From positions 1,798,001-1,862,000 of the forward strand of contig LVZA01000001.1 of assembly GCA_023101505.1 (NCBI GenBank): DNA of 64,000 nt, given 5' to 3'. Shown in pieces: positions 52,867 to 63,591 of the stretch. The first letter of the stretch is position 1. The number at the start of each line of letters is the position of its first letter. The stretch comes from Pasteurellaceae bacterium Pebbles2 (GTDB taxonomy: Bacteria > Pseudomonadota > Gammaproteobacteria > Enterobacterales > Pasteurellaceae). The translations under genes were made by a program, and so were the position numbers. The notes beneath the pieces are model-generated. The model had not been told where the DNA came from. It saw nothing but the letters and a program-made list of their open reading frames with translations, and made no database searches.

Positions 52867-54792
52867 ATGTTTGAACAATCCAAAATTCTTCACGTTTTTG
52901 CTGAAACAGGCGAGTTAAGCCAACATATTAAAGGCTTTCGTCCACGCCAAGCCCAATTAGAAATGGCAAGTGCGGTGGAAAAATCTATCGAAAATAAGAC
53001 CGCACTTGTAGTTGAAGCTGGCACAGGCACAGGCAAAACCTTTGCTTATCTTGCCCCTGCCTTGTTGGCAAAAAAGAAAACTATTATCTCCACAGGCTCA
53101 AAAAACTTACAAGATCAACTTTTTAAGCGAGATCTGCCCGCGATTAAAAAAGCCTTAAGTTATTCAGGAAAAATTGCCTTACTCAAAGGGCGAGCCAATT
53201 ATTTGTGCTTAGAGCGTTTGGAACAAGTGAAATATGTCGGGTTGGCTGGTGATAAATCCATTTTAGTGGATTTAAGCAAAGTACAAAAATGGCACACCGC
53301 AACGAAAACAGGCGATTTATCGGAATGTGCAGAATTAGCCGAAGACAGCCCGATTTTGCCCCAGTTGGTCAGCACAGCAGAGAGTTGCCTTGGTTCAGAT
53401 TGCCCGCATTATGCCGATTGCTACGTGGCATTGGCTCGCAAAAAAGCCTTGGCAGCAGATTTGGTGGTAGTCAATCATCATTTATTTTGTGCGGATATGG
53501 CGGTGAAAGAAAATGGTTTTGGTGAGTTAATTCCCAATGCAGAAGTGATCATTTTTGATGAAGCCCATCAGCTTCCAGATATTGCCAGCCAATATTTCGG
53601 GCAATCGCTAACTTCACGCCAACTCTTTGATATTTGTAAAGATTTACAAATTGTTTATCGCACGGAAGTGAAAGATATGCAACAACTTGGTGCCGCTTCC
53701 GATCATCTACTAAAAATGGTGCAAGATTTTCGTTTATTACTGGGCGAGGGCAATCAGCGTGGCAACTGGCGGGAGTTATTTAACCAAAGTGCGGTGCAAA
53801 AAGGCTTTGAAATTTTGCAAGAAAAATTGGAATTTACCAGTGAAGTAATTAAACTTGCCCTTGGTCGTTCGCAAACCTTAGATAGCATTTATGAACGCAT
53901 TGCCACGGTAAAAAATCAGTTAAAACGCCTAGCCGACACGAGCATAATGGGCTATTGTTATTGGTTTGAAACTTTTAACCGCCAATTTGGTCTGCACATC
54001 ACGCCATTGACTGTTTCCGATAAATTTGGTGAGCAAATTGCCAATAAAGAGCGTGCGTGGATTTTCACCTCGGCGACCTTAGAAGTTGGTGGTACATTTG
54101 AGCATTTCTGCCAACGTTTAGGCATTCAAAATGCCGAGCAGCAAGTGTTGCAAAGCCCGTTTAATTATCCTGAGCAGGCAATGTTTTGCGTGCCAAGATT
54201 TCTGCCAAGTAGTAATCAACAAAACACCTTGAGCAAATTAGCCGAAATGTTATTGCCTGTGATTGAAGCGAATAAAGGACGTTGTTTCGTGCTTTGCACG
54301 TCTTATTTTATGATGCGTGGTTTGGCGGAATATTTTCGTGAACACAGCCAGCTGTCGATCTTGCTGCAAGGCGAAAGTGCGAAAGCGAAGTTGCTCGATC
54401 AATTTCTGAAAGAAAAACATAGCGTGCTAGTCGCCACCAGTAGTTTTTGGGAAGGGGTGGACGTGCGAGGCGATGCCCTTTCATTGGTGATTATCGACAA
54501 ATTACCTTTCACATCGCCAGATGAGCCTTTACTGAAAGCTCGCATTGAAGATTGTAAATTACAAGGCGGCGAACCCTTTAACGATATTCAAATTCCCGAA
54601 GCGGTAATTGCGTTAAAACAAGGGGTAGGGCGGTTAATTCGTGATGTGAGCGACAAGGGCGTTGTGATCGTGTGCGATAGCCGTTTAGTCAATCGAGCTT
54701 ATGGCGAAACCTTTTTAAAAAGCCTGCCCAATGCAAAACGCACGAGAGATTTGAATAAAGTCATCAATTTTTTAACAGAATTACAAAGCTAA
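52867..54792 (+). CDS. yoaA: DinG-family 5'-3' helicase YoaA
   Basis: An XPD/DinG-like Fe-S helicase, 641 residues (E. coli 636), implicated in repair of blocked replication. Walker A is EAGTGTGKT, motif II the DEAH box IIFDEAHQ, and motif VI GVGRLIRD. The four-Cys Fe-S region includes CLERLEQ, CLGSDCPHYADC. It begins yoaA-tsaB-slp-fadD-rnd, an order also seen in E. coli. Two USS lie in the first 150 nt. Confidence 0.93.
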   Translation: MFEQSKILHVFAETGELSQHIKGFRPRQAQLEMASAVEKSIENKTALVVEAGTGTGKTFAYLAPALLAKKKTIISTGSKNLQDQLFKRDLPAIKKALSYSGKIALLKGRANYLCLERLEQVKYVGLAGDKSILVDLSKVQKWHTATKTGDLSECAELAEDSPILPQLVSTAESCLGSDCPHYADCYVALARKKALAADLVVVNHHLFCADMAVKENGFGELIPNAEVIIFDEAHQLPDIASQYFGQSLTSRQLFDICKDLQIVYRTEVKDMQQLGAASDHLLKMVQDFRLLLGEGNQRGNWRELFNQSAVQKGFEILQEKLEFTSEVIKLALGRSQTLDSIYERIATVKNQLKRLADTSIMGYCYWFETFNRQFGLHITPLTVSDKFGEQIANKERAWIFTSATLEVGGTFEHFCQRLGIQNAEQQVLQSPFNYPEQAMFCVPRFLPSSNQQNTLSKLAEMLLPVIEANKGRCFVLCTSYFMMRGLAEYFREHSQLSILLQGESAKAKLLDQFLKEKHSVLVATSSFWEGVDVRGDALSLVIIDKLPFTSPDEPLLKARIEDCKLQGGEPFNDIQIPEAVIALKQGVGRLIRDVSDKGVVIVCDSRLVNRAYGETFLKSLPNAKRTRDLNKVINFLTELQS

Positions 54793-54893
54793 TTGATGCG
54801 CCGTTGTACGAATAGCCTTGCGAAATAGGGCTGAAATAGTGCATAACGCAGTAAAATTGCGTAAAATAAGCAAAATTTAATGTAGGTTGAATA

Positions 54894-55607
54894 ATGAATA
54901 ATATAACATTTCTTGCTCTTGATACTTCCACCGAAGCCTGTTCGGTGGCGTTGTTGCACAAGGGCGAAATCACGCATTTTGATGAAATGGCGCAGCGCAC
55001 GCATACTAAGCGAATTTTGCCAATGGTGGACGAAATTTTGGCTCAGTCAGCTATTGGATTAAATCAAGTTGATGCTTTGGTTTTCGGTCGTGGACCAGGG
55101 AGTTTCACTGGTGTGAGAGTGGGAGCTGGCATCGCTCAAGGTTTGGCATTTGGTGCCGATTTGCCGGTGATTGCCGTATCGAATTTAACCGCAATGGCAC
55201 AAGCCGCTTATGAGCAATATCAGGCTGAACAAGTACTTTGCGCGATTGATGCTCGAATGAACGAAGTATATTTTTCGCAGTTAAAAGCAGAAAAAGTGCG
55301 GTCAGAATTTGGTGAGTTTTTGCAATGGAATGAAATGATTGCCGAGCAAGTTTGTTCGCCTGAAAAATTAACTGAGCAATTAGCCAATCTTCAAGGCGAT
55401 TGGTTGACGGTTGGTACTGGCTGGCAGGCATATCCGCAATTAGCCGATTTGGGGCAAGCAAGCCAAATTCATTTGCCATCAGCTAAACATATGTTGACAC
55501 TGGCATTGCCAATGTGGGCGCAGAAGCAAGTGATAAGTGCGGTGGAAATTGAGCCTGTTTATTTACGTAATGAAGTTACTTGGAAAAAATTGCCAGGTCG
55601 AGAATAA
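54894..55607 (+). CDS. tsaB: tRNA t6A synthesis protein TsaB (YeaZ)
   Basis: Part of the TsaBCDE machinery that makes threonylcarbamoyladenosine at A37 of ANN-decoding tRNAs; TsaB scaffolds TsaD. 237 residues (E. coli 231), ASKHA fold. Features are FLALDTSTEACSVAL at the N terminus, the Q-THTKRILPMVDEIL segment and FGRGPGSFTGVRVG. It lies 101 nt after yoaA and 23 nt before slp. Confidence 0.96.
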   Translation: MNNITFLALDTSTEACSVALLHKGEITHFDEMAQRTHTKRILPMVDEILAQSAIGLNQVDALVFGRGPGSFTGVRVGAGIAQGLAFGADLPVIAVSNLTAMAQAAYEQYQAEQVLCAIDARMNEVYFSQLKAEKVRSEFGEFLQWNEMIAEQVCSPEKLTEQLANLQGDWLTVGTGWQAYPQLADLGQASQIHLPSAKHMLTLALPMWAQKQVISAVEIEPVYLRNEVTWKKLPGRE

Positions 55608-55630
55608 TTTAAGTTGAATAGGAGCGCATT

Positions 55631-56203
55631 ATGAAAAAAAGTGTCTTTTTTATCACCGCACTTTTCAGTATTTTGGGCTTGAGTGGCTGTGTTAATCCGC
55701 CACAGGGGCTGGAGCGAGATGAATTTACCATTCAATCCTTGCAAAAAATTGAAGAAGATCATTATGCTTGCCAGTGTAAAACGGTGCGTTTAGCAGGCAA
55801 AGTCTTGAACGCCACCGCCTTGAAAAATCAAACTCGAATTGAAGTTATCAGCTTGCCTGTGTCTTATTATTCTGCCAAACCAGTATTAGATAGTAGCACC
55901 GACGGGCGTTTCATTGCTTATTTAAATGGGTTTGTCGATCCTGAAAGTTTGAAAGAGCAATATATTACCGTAAAAGGCACGCTCACAGGCAAAGAACAAG
56001 GCAAGATCGACCAAGCGGATTACCAATATCCTGTGGTAAATGCACAAAATTTTAAGCAATGGCGATTAACGCAAGAATATTATTATGATCCAGATGACTT
56101 TGACGATAGCCGTTTTGGTTACGGTTTCGGTGCAGGTTTTGGCTGGGGGCGTTTTGGCGGTTTTTGGCACGTCGAACCTAAATTGCGTTATGTGCTACAT
56201 TAA
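55631..56203 (+). CDS. slp: Slp/YeaY-family outer-membrane lipoprotein
   Basis: A 190-residue lipoprotein with lipobox LSGC. The Slp domain is indicated by VRLAGKVLNATALKNQTRIEVISLPVS and FIAYLNGFVDPESLKEQYITVKGTLTG. Two Cys (CQC) follow the mature start. The tail is Gly/Phe/Trp-rich (FGYGFGAGFGWGRFGGFW). Its job is unknown; E. coli Slp is induced on starvation. The signal peptide code contains a USS (I-T-A-L-F). It sits between tsaB and fadD, where E. coli has yeaY. Confidence 0.88.
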   Translation: MKKSVFFITALFSILGLSGCVNPPQGLERDEFTIQSLQKIEEDHYACQCKTVRLAGKVLNATALKNQTRIEVISLPVSYYSAKPVLDSSTDGRFIAYLNGFVDPESLKEQYITVKGTLTGKEQGKIDQADYQYPVVNAQNFKQWRLTQEYYYDPDDFDDSRFGYGFGAGFGWGRFGGFWHVEPKLRYVLH

Positions 56204-56255
56204 TGATATATTTAACAAATTTGAATGCCTGTTGGCGAAAATGTAAGGAATAATA

Positions 56256-57944
56256 ATGGAAAAGTTATGGTTTCAGAATTATCCACAAGGATCTGAGCAA
56301 GAAATTGATACGTCAAAATATCGCAATTTATTAGAAATGTTTGAAAATGCGGTACGAGAACACCCAGACCGTCCAGCTTACATCAATATGGGGCAAGTGC
56401 TGACTTTCCGCAAATTAGAAGAACGTAGCCGAGCATTTGCCGCTTATTTGCAAAATGAATTGAAGTTGCAACGTGGCGATGGCGTGGCGTTAATGATGCC
56501 GAATTTGTTACAATATCCTATCGCTTTATTTGGTGTGCTTCGAGCAGGAATGGTGGTGGTCAACGTCAATCCGCTCTACACGCCACGTGAACTTGAACAT
56601 CAATTACAAGATAGCGGTGCAAAAGCGATTGTCGTGGTATCAAATTTTGCTTCAACGCTCGAAAAAGTGGTTTTTAACACCGCAGTTAAGCACGTGATTT
56701 TAACTCGAATGGGTGATCAGCTGTCATTTGGTAAGCGTACTTTGGTTAATTTTGTGGTGAAATACGTTAAAAAATTAGTGCCGAAATACAAATTGCCACA
56801 CGCTGTTACATTCCGTGAAGTGCTAAATGTGGGAAAAATGCGTCAATATGTTCGCCCTGAATTAGAGCCGCAAGATTTGGCATTTTTGCAATATACTGGC
56901 GGCACAACAGGTGTCGCAAAAGGGGCGATGTTATCGCACGGCAATATGGTGGCGAATGTGATGCAAGCACGTTGGATTGCTGAGCCATTTGTGGGCGATA
57001 ATCGTCGTCAACGCAAAGCGATTTTACCGTTACCGTTGTATCACGTTTTCGCTTTGAGTGCTAACTGCCTTTTATTCGTAGAATTGGGGATTACAGCGGT
57101 ACTTATCACCAATCCGAGAGATATTGACGGCTTTGTGAAAGAGCTGAAAAAACATCAATTTGTTGCAATTACAGGTGTGAATACCTTATTTAATGCCTTG
57201 TTAAATAACGAAAATTTCAAGGAAGTTGATTTCTCTGCCTTAAAATTAAGCGTTGGTGGCGGAATGGCAGTGCAACAAGCTGTTGCAACACGCTGGCACG
57301 AATTAACGGGTTGTAATATTATTGAGGGCTACGGCTTAACCGAATGTTCACCGCTGGTGGCGGCTTCTACAGTAGATTGCTTAGTGCACGACGGTAGTAT
57401 CGGCGTGCCTGTGCCAAACACCGATATTAAAATTATCAAAGATGATGGTTCAGAAGCTCCGTTGGGTGAAGCAGGCGAGTTGTGGGTGAAAGGCCCACAA
57501 GTGATGCAAGGTTATTGGCAACGCCCTGAAGCCACTGCAGAAATTTTGCACGACGGTTGGGTTGCCACAGGTGATATTGTGGTGATGTCGGAAACGGGCA
57601 TTTTACGCATTGTGGATCGCAAAAAAGATATGATTTTGGTCTCAGGTTTTAATGTTTATCCAAATGAAATCGAAGATGTGGTAATGTTGAATTATAAAGT
57701 GTCTGAAGTGGTCGCTATTGGTGTGCCGAATGAAGTTTCGGGCGAAACGATTAAAATTTTCGTGGTGAAAAAAGATGATAGCTTAACTCGAGATGAATTG
57801 CGCCAACATTGTCGCCAACATTTAACCGGTTATAAAATTCCAAAAGATATTGAATTTCGTGATGAATTGCCTAAAACCAATGTGGGCAAAATTTTACGCC
57901 GAGTGTTGCGTGAAGAAGAATTGGCAAAACGAACCGAAAATTAA
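56256..57944 (+). CDS. fadD: Long-chain fatty acid-CoA ligase
   Basis: An adenylate-forming enzyme that activates exogenous fatty acids to acyl-CoA at the inner membrane. 562 residues (E. coli 561). The P-loop is [14 protein letters not shown], the A5 motif [12 protein letters not shown], and the hinge region [22 protein letters not shown]; the catalytic Lys is in [10 protein letters not shown]. Genome-wide presence of beta-oxidation genes cannot be judged here. Followed by its own terminator before rnd. Confidence 0.96.
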   Translation: MEKLWFQNYPQGSEQEIDTSKYRNLLEMFENAVREHPDRPAYINMGQVLTFRKLEERSRAFAAYLQNELKLQRGDGVALMMPNLLQYPIALFGVLRAGMVVVNVNPLYTPRELEHQLQDSGAKAIVVVSNFASTLEKVVFNTAVKHVILTRMGDQLSFGKRTLVNFVVKYVKKLVPKYKLPHAVTFREVLNVGKMRQYVRPELEPQDLAFLQYTGGTTGVAKGAMLSHGNMVANVMQARWIAEPFVGDNRRQRKAILPLPLYHVFALSANCLLFVELGITAVLITNPRDIDGFVKELKKHQFVAITGVNTLFNALLNNENFKEVDFSALKLSVGGGMAVQQAVATRWHELTGCNIIEGYGLTECSPLVAASTVDCLVHDGSIGVPVPNTDIKIIKDDGSEAPLGEAGELWVKGPQVMQGYWQRPEATAEILHDGWVATGDIVVMSETGILRIVDRKKDMILVSGFNVYPNEIEDVVMLNYKVSEVVAIGVPNEVSGETIKIFVVKKDDSLTRDELRQHCRQHLTGYKIPKDIEFRDELPKTNVGKILRRVLREEELAKRTEN

Positions 57945-57961
57945 GATTAACCATTTGATTT

Positions 57962-57990
57962 TAATGCACGTTTTAAGCGTGCATTATTTT
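57962..57990 (+). terminator. Intrinsic terminator after fadD
   Basis: A 9-bp stem TAATGCACG/CGTGCATTA with a 7-nt loop and a T-rich tail, 18 nt before the rnd ATG at 58008. Confidence 0.8.
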
Positions 57991-58007
57991 ATTAGTAACA
58001 CAGAAAA

Positions 58008-59150
58008 ATGATCAAAGAAATTCAAAATAAACCGCAGTTTGTGCTGATTACCGATAATCAAGGTTTAGCACAAGCCTGTGAACAAGCACAACAAAAGACG
58101 GTGGTGGCATTAGATACAGAATTTGTACGAGTGCGTAGCTATTACCCTAAATTGGGCTTAATCCAACTTTATGATGGCGAGCAGGTGAGTCTAATTGACC
58201 CGACTGAAATCAGCGATTTTTCGCCTTTTATCACCTTGCTTGCTAATCAAAATGTAATTAAAGCATTACACGCTTGTTATGAAGATTTAGAAGTTTTTCT
58301 ACATTATTTCAAACAGTTACCGCAACCAATGTGGGATACACAAGTGATGGCAAATTTTCTAAATTTCCCCAATTCAACAGGATTAGCCACATTAATTAAT
58401 CATTATTTTGCGTTAGAAATTGACAAAGGGGCATCTCGCACCGACTGGCTGGCTCGTCCGCTTTCTGCCAAACAATTAGAATATGCGGCAGCTGATGTGT
58501 GGTATTTATTGCCACTTTATCACAAAATGGCACAAGCCTTAGCGCAAACGCCGTGGCAAAGTGCGGTGCAATTTGATTGCGAATTATTGTTGGAAAAACA
58601 GAGCAAGACGAAGTCTGCCGAACAGGCTTATTACACCATTCCAAACGCAGCAAAGTTATCGTCAGAAGAATTAATGTGTTTAAAATTATTAGCAAAATGG
58701 CGACAAGAAGAAGCGGTTAAGCGAGATCTTGCGTTAAATTTCGTGGTGCGTGGCGAAAATCTGTGGCTGGTGGCAAAAAATAATCCGAAGCATACGTCAG
58801 AATTATTGACGATGGGACTAAACCCACACGAAGTACGTATTCACGGCAAAAAAATGTTGCAATTAGTCGAGCAAGCCAAACGCTTTGATGAAAGCGAATA
58901 TCCTGCACCGATTGTGCGATTAAGCGACGATCCTCGCTATAAAAAAGCGTTGAAAGCAATCCAACAAAAATTGCGAGAAATCGCCCCAGAAAACCTTGCC
59001 CCAGAAGTGATTGCCAGCAAACGTAGCCTAGAAAGCTTGATGACGTGGCTTTGGTTAAAACAAAAAAATCCTGAAAAATTACCTGATCTGATGCGAAATT
59101 GGCGAGAGCCTTTTGGTTCAGCTTTGCTGGCTGTTTTAGAAGCTGAATAG
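58008..59150 (+). CDS. rnd: Ribonuclease D
   Basis: A 3'-5' exoribonuclease that trims tRNA 3' ends. 380 residues (E. coli 375). DEDDy exonuclease motifs are seen: ALDTEFVRVRSY (Exo I), HACYEDLEVF (Exo II) and YAAADVWYLLPLY (Exo III with Tyr). Two HRDC-like helical domains follow (around residues 210-290 and 300-375). The neighbourhood fadD-rnd is the same as in E. coli. Confidence 0.95.
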   Translation: MIKEIQNKPQFVLITDNQGLAQACEQAQQKTVVALDTEFVRVRSYYPKLGLIQLYDGEQVSLIDPTEISDFSPFITLLANQNVIKALHACYEDLEVFLHYFKQLPQPMWDTQVMANFLNFPNSTGLATLINHYFALEIDKGASRTDWLARPLSAKQLEYAAADVWYLLPLYHKMAQALAQTPWQSAVQFDCELLLEKQSKTKSAEQAYYTIPNAAKLSSEELMCLKLLAKWRQEEAVKRDLALNFVVRGENLWLVAKNNPKHTSELLTMGLNPHEVRIHGKKMLQLVEQAKRFDESEYPAPIVRLSDDPRYKKALKAIQQKLREIAPENLAPEVIASKRSLESLMTWLWLKQKNPEKLPDLMRNWREPFGSALLAVLEAE

Positions 59151-59194
59151 CGGGTGAAGTAGGCAAAAGCCTAGCAAAAAATAGTCAAAAAAAT

Positions 59195-59251
59195 ACCGCA
59201 CTTTAAGTCATTTTTAGCCAGGATTTCGGTAATAATAGCTTAAAGTGCGGT
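59195..59251. terminator. USS-pair dyad between rnd and the lipoprotein gene
   Basis: ACCGCACTTTAAG (59195-59207) and CTTAAAGTGCGGT (59239-59251) pair over 13 bp, with A/T tracts outside. It lies between convergent genes. Confidence 0.7.
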
Positions 59252-59268
59252 GTATTTTTATGTCGTTT

Positions 59269-60249
59269 TTATTCCCACCACATATAGTTTGGGGTAACAA
59301 TATTTTTCACTTCATCCCAATTTACGGTTAACGTAATTTCTCCCTCAGCATAAGTGCCGATGGCGTAAGGTGGGTAAACGAAAGAAATTCCGTCTGAAGT
59401 GAAATAAAATTGTTCGGAAATGGTGAGATCGTCGAATTGGGTATCATATTCCGCTTCATCTTCAATGCCTTGCTCACGTTTGCGATCAACATAATGAGCC
59501 CATAGCAACGATTTTAACACATCTTGTTTTTTGGGCTCGACCAAATCATTTAAACGAATAATGCTTTTTTTCTCGGCATCAATATTAATATAGTTTGTCC
59601 AGTTCATACCGTGCGCACCGCCAGAGAAAATATAAGCGCTGTGTGCAAAGCTAAGAATATAGTTGCGTTGCCCACTATAGCTCATCGACTCATAATATTC
59701 ATAACCAAAGGTTTCAAAATTTTTGGTCTGATCTAAGGCATATTCATAGTGATCTTTCACCTGTGCGATAAATTGCTCTTTCGGTGAGGCATTAGGATCT
59801 TTGGCTTTTTGAGCTTTTTTCGTTTCCGCTCCATCAACTGCATCGCCATCTTCTTCAATATCATCAATCATTTCGCCATAAAGCAAATCATTGATCCAAG
59901 GATAATCAGTTTCAACGGCATTGACATTAAACTCTAAGCTACTTTCGAGTAAGAAATAGTCATCTTCTTTAGCATCAGCAGGTTTTTCACGAGTGAACTC
60001 TTCCTTTTCTTCAAGAATTTCCACTTCTTTCACGATTAAACTCGGAATGCCAGATTGTGCTTTTTCAAGTTTTTGCTGAGTTTCTTTCAGCTCCGCTTGT
60101 GCTTTTTCCAAATCAGCTTTTAGCTGTGCAACATTTTGCTCAGCTGGGGCGGCTTTGCTGGCATTCGCTTTATTTTTTTCATCTTCCTGGCAAGCTGAAA
60201 GAGCAAGTGTAGAAGCCAAAATCATTGAAAGTGCGGTGCGTTTAATCAT
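59269..60249 (-). CDS. DUF3298/RsiV-like lipoprotein with coiled coil
   Basis: A 326-residue predicted lipoprotein (lipobox ALSAC). Residues about 40-68 are a heptad-like coiled coil (QLKADLEKAQAELKETQQKL). An acidic middle with a Lys/Ala-rich insert follows. The C-terminal half resembles DUF3298/DUF4163, as in the RsiV extracellular domain: FSGGAHGMNWTNYINID, then FYFTSDGISFVYPPYAIGTYAEGE. RsiV binds lysozyme in Bacillus, but this protein lacks a membrane helix and anti-sigma part, so a different role is likely. It ends convergent with rnd. Confidence 0.75.
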   Translation of the reverse strand: MIKRTALSMILASTLALSACQEDEKNKANASKAAPAEQNVAQLKADLEKAQAELKETQQKLEKAQSGIPSLIVKEVEILEEKEEFTREKPADAKEDDYFLLESSLEFNVNAVETDYPWINDLLYGEMIDDIEEDGDAVDGAETKKAQKAKDPNASPKEQFIAQVKDHYEYALDQTKNFETFGYEYYESMSYSGQRNYILSFAHSAYIFSGGAHGMNWTNYINIDAEKKSIIRLNDLVEPKKQDVLKSLLWAHYVDRKREQGIEDEAEYDTQFDDLTISEQFYFTSDGISFVYPPYAIGTYAEGEITLTVNWDEVKNIVTPNYMWWE

Positions 60250-60310
60250 AATTTTTCCTTATTAAAAAAGATGAAACGAAAACATTCAGTGAAAAATTGT
60301 AAGCGAGAAA

Positions 60311-62041
60311 TTACATTTTTTCTACTGTTTTAATGCCGAGTAAATCCAAACCTTGTTTTAAGGTTTTTTCGGCTAATTTGGCTAATTTTAAGCGGCTGAG
60401 TTTAACATCATTTTCCGCATTTAAAATTGGACAATGTTCATAGAAGCTAGAGAATACGCCAGCCAATTCATATAAATAAGCACATAAAACGTGTGGTGTG
60501 CCGTCTTTAACCACGGTTTGTACTGCTTCTTCAAATTGCAATAATTTCAACGCTAGCGCACGTTCTTTATCATCAGTTAATTGCATTTTTGCCGCCGAAA
60601 GTGCGGTGAAATCTACCGCAGTTTTGCTGAAAATCGAGCGAATTCGAGTATAAGCATATTGCATATAAGGTGCGGTGTTGCCCTCGAAGCTCAGCATATT
60701 ATCCCAGTCGAAAACATAATCTGTCGTGCGATTTTTAGACAAATCTGCATATTTCACCGAGCCAATCGCTACCGCTTCAATCACCGCTGCTTTTTCTTCA
60801 TCGGAAAGTGCGGTAGATTTTTGTGCAATTAATTGAGTGGCACGCTCAACCGCTTCATCAAGCAAATCAGCCAGTTTTACTGTATCGCCTGAACGAGTTT
60901 TAAACGGTTTACCATCTTTGCCCAGCATCATACCGAAGTTCTGATGTTCAAGGCTGAAACTCTCTGGCACATAACCTGCTTTGCGGGTAATTAACCACGC
61001 TTGTTGCATATGTTGGCTTTGGCGAGTGTCCGAAAAGACCAAGGCACGATCAGCGTGTAAGGTTTCGTAGCGGTATTTCGCCGCCGCAATATCGGTGGTG
61101 GTATAAAGGAAACCACCGTCTTTTTTCTGCACGATCACGCCCATCGGATCGCCATCTTTATTTTTAAATTCGTCTAAATAAACCACTAAAGCACCATCGT
61201 CTTCCACTGCCAAACCTTTAGCTTTCAAGTCAGCGACGATCCCAGGTAACATTGGATTATACAGGCTTTCACCCATTACATCTTTTTCGGTTAAGGTAAC
61301 GTTTAAGCGATTATAATTTAACTGGTTTTGCGACATTGTCATATCCACCAATTTTTTCCACATCGTTAAACAATATTCATCGCCACCTTGCAATTTCACC
61401 ACATAGCCGCGGGCTTTTTCAGCAAATGCTTCATCGCTGTCATAATGTGCTTTTGCCGCACGATAAAAGGCTTCAAGGTCGCTTAATTCCATTTCGCTGG
61501 CGTGTTCATTTTCCATTTTTTCCAAATAAGCGATCAACATACCAAATTGCGTACCCCAATCCCCAACGTGGTTGGCACGAATGGCTTTATGCCCCATAAA
61601 TTCTAAGGCACGAGTTACCGCATCGCCGATAATCGTAGAACGCAAATGCCCAACGTGCATTTCTTTAGCCACATTTGGCGAAGAATAATCCAGCACTACG
61701 GTTTGTGCTTTTTCGGTTTTAATGCCTAAATTCACTGCAGTTAAGGCTTCAGACGCATTTTCGGCAAGCCATTGTTTATCAAGGAAAATATTAATAAAAC
61801 CAGGGCCGGCGATTTCTAATTTTTCTACCACGCCAGCCAATTCAACCTGATCTAACACTTTTTGAGCGAATTCTCTTGGGTTTAAACCGAGTTTTTTAGC
61901 TGCCCCCATAATGCCATTGGCTTGATAATCGCCGAATTGTGGCTTGCCTGATTGACGAACCGCAGGCTCGACATTTTGTTCCGCACCAGCGGCGATCATT
62001 GCTTGTTGAATTTTATCGGATAAAAGAGTTTGAATATTCAC
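60311..62041 (-). CDS. argS: Arginyl-tRNA synthetase
   Basis: A class I aminoacyl-tRNA synthetase, 576 residues (E. coli 577). The HIGH motif appears as [12 protein letters not shown] after [10 protein letters not shown]. As in many ArgRS the KMSK motif is degenerate, in the region [15 protein letters not shown]. The C-terminal DALR anticodon-binding domain ends [12 protein letters not shown]. Two USS lie close together at about 60600 and 60808. The lipoprotein gene follows 61 bp downstream. Confidence 0.97.
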   Translation of the reverse strand: MNIQTLLSDKIQQAMIAAGAEQNVEPAVRQSGKPQFGDYQANGIMGAAKKLGLNPREFAQKVLDQVELAGVVEKLEIAGPGFINIFLDKQWLAENASEALTAVNLGIKTEKAQTVVLDYSSPNVAKEMHVGHLRSTIIGDAVTRALEFMGHKAIRANHVGDWGTQFGMLIAYLEKMENEHASEMELSDLEAFYRAAKAHYDSDEAFAEKARGYVVKLQGGDEYCLTMWKKLVDMTMSQNQLNYNRLNVTLTEKDVMGESLYNPMLPGIVADLKAKGLAVEDDGALVVYLDEFKNKDGDPMGVIVQKKDGGFLYTTTDIAAAKYRYETLHADRALVFSDTRQSQHMQQAWLITRKAGYVPESFSLEHQNFGMMLGKDGKPFKTRSGDTVKLADLLDEAVERATQLIAQKSTALSDEEKAAVIEAVAIGSVKYADLSKNRTTDYVFDWDNMLSFEGNTAPYMQYAYTRIRSIFSKTAVDFTALSAAKMQLTDDKERALALKLLQFEEAVQTVVKDGTPHVLCAYLYELAGVFSSFYEHCPILNAENDVKLSRLKLAKLAEKTLKQGLDLLGIKTVEKM

Positions 62042-62183
62042 GTTTTTACCTATTATGTTTTCCGTTTTAACGGGAATTTAATCAAAAATAATCCCTTATT
62101 TTAGCCTTATTTACGCATTTCTCAAAGATATTTAGGCGACTTCCTGTGAGTTAATATATTGCTTGAAAAAATCGCCTGTTTTT

Positions 62184-63425
62184 TTATGCATTAGACGAAA
62201 CTAATCGCACGACTTTTTGTTCTTTAATCGGTAAACATAATAAAGCGGCAAGTGCGGCTAAAATCATATCTGCATACCACATAAAGCTGTAATCCCCGAA
62301 ATTATTTACCGCCCAACCGCCGAGATATGCACCGAAAAATCCGCCAATTTGATGGCTTAATAGGGTTAAGCCGAATAGCGTGGCAAGATAACGCACGCCG
62401 AATAATTTGCTTACGGTTGCTGCTGTGGGCGGCACGGTGGCAAGCCAAGTTAAGCCTAAACCAACGGCGAAAATATAGTAGGTGAGTTCGGTTGGTGGCA
62501 TTAGTAAAAAGACGCCAATCATTAAGGCTCGAGAGCTGTACATATAAAACAAAATATATTTGCTACGCCAACGGCTGACGCACCAGCCAATAAATAGACT
62601 GCCGAAAATGTTAGAAATGCCGATGAGAGCAAGTGCCCACGAAGCTACTTGGGCTTTTAAGCCAAATAATGCGATTTCCGATGGCAAATGGGTAACCAAA
62701 AAGGCGATGTGAAAACCACAGGTGAAAAAGCCCAAATGCACTAAAATGTAGCTTTTATCTTTGAATGCTTGCCATACCGCTTGTTTTAGACTTTGCTCGT
62801 CAGCTGTCGCAGAAACTTGCGAATTTTTCACCGCACTTTGAGGTGTATTTTGATCTTTAGACAGCCAGTAAGACAGCGGTAGCACCAGCAAACTTACGCC
62901 AGCAAGTACATACATTGCACCTTCCCAACCTATAGCTGGAATTAAAATTAACCCTTGCACTAAAGGGGCAAAAATAAATTGACCAAATGAACTGCCTGCA
63001 TTGACAATGCCAGAGGACATTCCGTGCATTGCTGGCGGCAAGCGATTGCTGATTAAGCTAATTAAAATCGAAAAACTACCAGCCCCCGAACCAAACGCAA
63101 TTAGTACGCCAATCGTCAGCATAATGCCCCATTCACTTGGCAATAATGGCGTTAAAGCACAGCCCAAAGCCAGCAATAATGTGCCCCACATTAGCACAGG
63201 ATATGCCCCGAAGCGATCCGCGAGTGCACCTGTAACAGGTTGCGACACGCCCCACATTAATTGCAAAATCGCCATTGCAAGGCTGATGGTGGTAATTGTC
63301 AACGGCGTGCTATGTAACAACGGCTGCACGAATAATCCCATCGACAAGCGCAAACCGCCCGTAATCATTAAAATTGCGGCGGCGGCGAAAGTAATCAGCC
63401 AAAGTAAGTTGCGATTTGTATTCAT
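62184..63425 (-). CDS. MFS transporter, monocarboxylate/oxalate-formate-antiporter-like
   Basis: A 413-residue major facilitator with 12 predicted helices and a central loop (about residues 195-215) interrupted by a USS. Early motifs are GGLRLSMGLFVQPLL and QPVTGALADRFGAYPVLMWG (the conserved MFS loop 2-3 type). The substrate is unknown. I prefer the ATG at 63423-63425, with GGTGGAAAAG upstream. An ATG 27 nt earlier would add a short hydrophobic leader. Between argS and this gene are 142 bp without a clear terminator. Confidence 0.85.
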   Translation of the reverse strand: MNTNRNLLWLITFAAAAILMITGGLRLSMGLFVQPLLHSTPLTITTISLAMAILQLMWGVSQPVTGALADRFGAYPVLMWGTLLLALGCALTPLLPSEWGIMLTIGVLIAFGSGAGSFSILISLISNRLPPAMHGMSSGIVNAGSSFGQFIFAPLVQGLILIPAIGWEGAMYVLAGVSLLVLPLSYWLSKDQNTPQSAVKNSQVSATADEQSLKQAVWQAFKDKSYILVHLGFFTCGFHIAFLVTHLPSEIALFGLKAQVASWALALIGISNIFGSLFIGWCVSRWRSKYILFYMYSSRALMIGVFLLMPPTELTYYIFAVGLGLTWLATVPPTAATVSKLFGVRYLATLFGLTLLSHQIGGFFGAYLGGWAVNNFGDYSFMWYADMILAALAALLCLPIKEQKVVRLVSSNA

Positions 63426-63544
63426 CTTTTCCACCATGAAGAGAAAGCACATAAATTCTTTTTATCATAGATAATAAGATCTTGATAGTGTTATTTTTAT
63501 TTGGTTAAGAACGATACTAAAATTTATTCAACTCGGGTAAAAAG

Positions 63545-63568
63545 AAAAAAGCACTTAAGTGCTTTTTT
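63545..63568. terminator. Palindromic bidirectional terminator
   Basis: AAAAAAGCACTT/AAGTGCTTTTTT, a perfect 24-bp palindrome with A and T runs. It lies 24 nt after the stop of the ydfG-like gene. Confidence 0.85.
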
Positions 63569-63591
63569 CTTAGTATAATTTTCTTCTTTGT

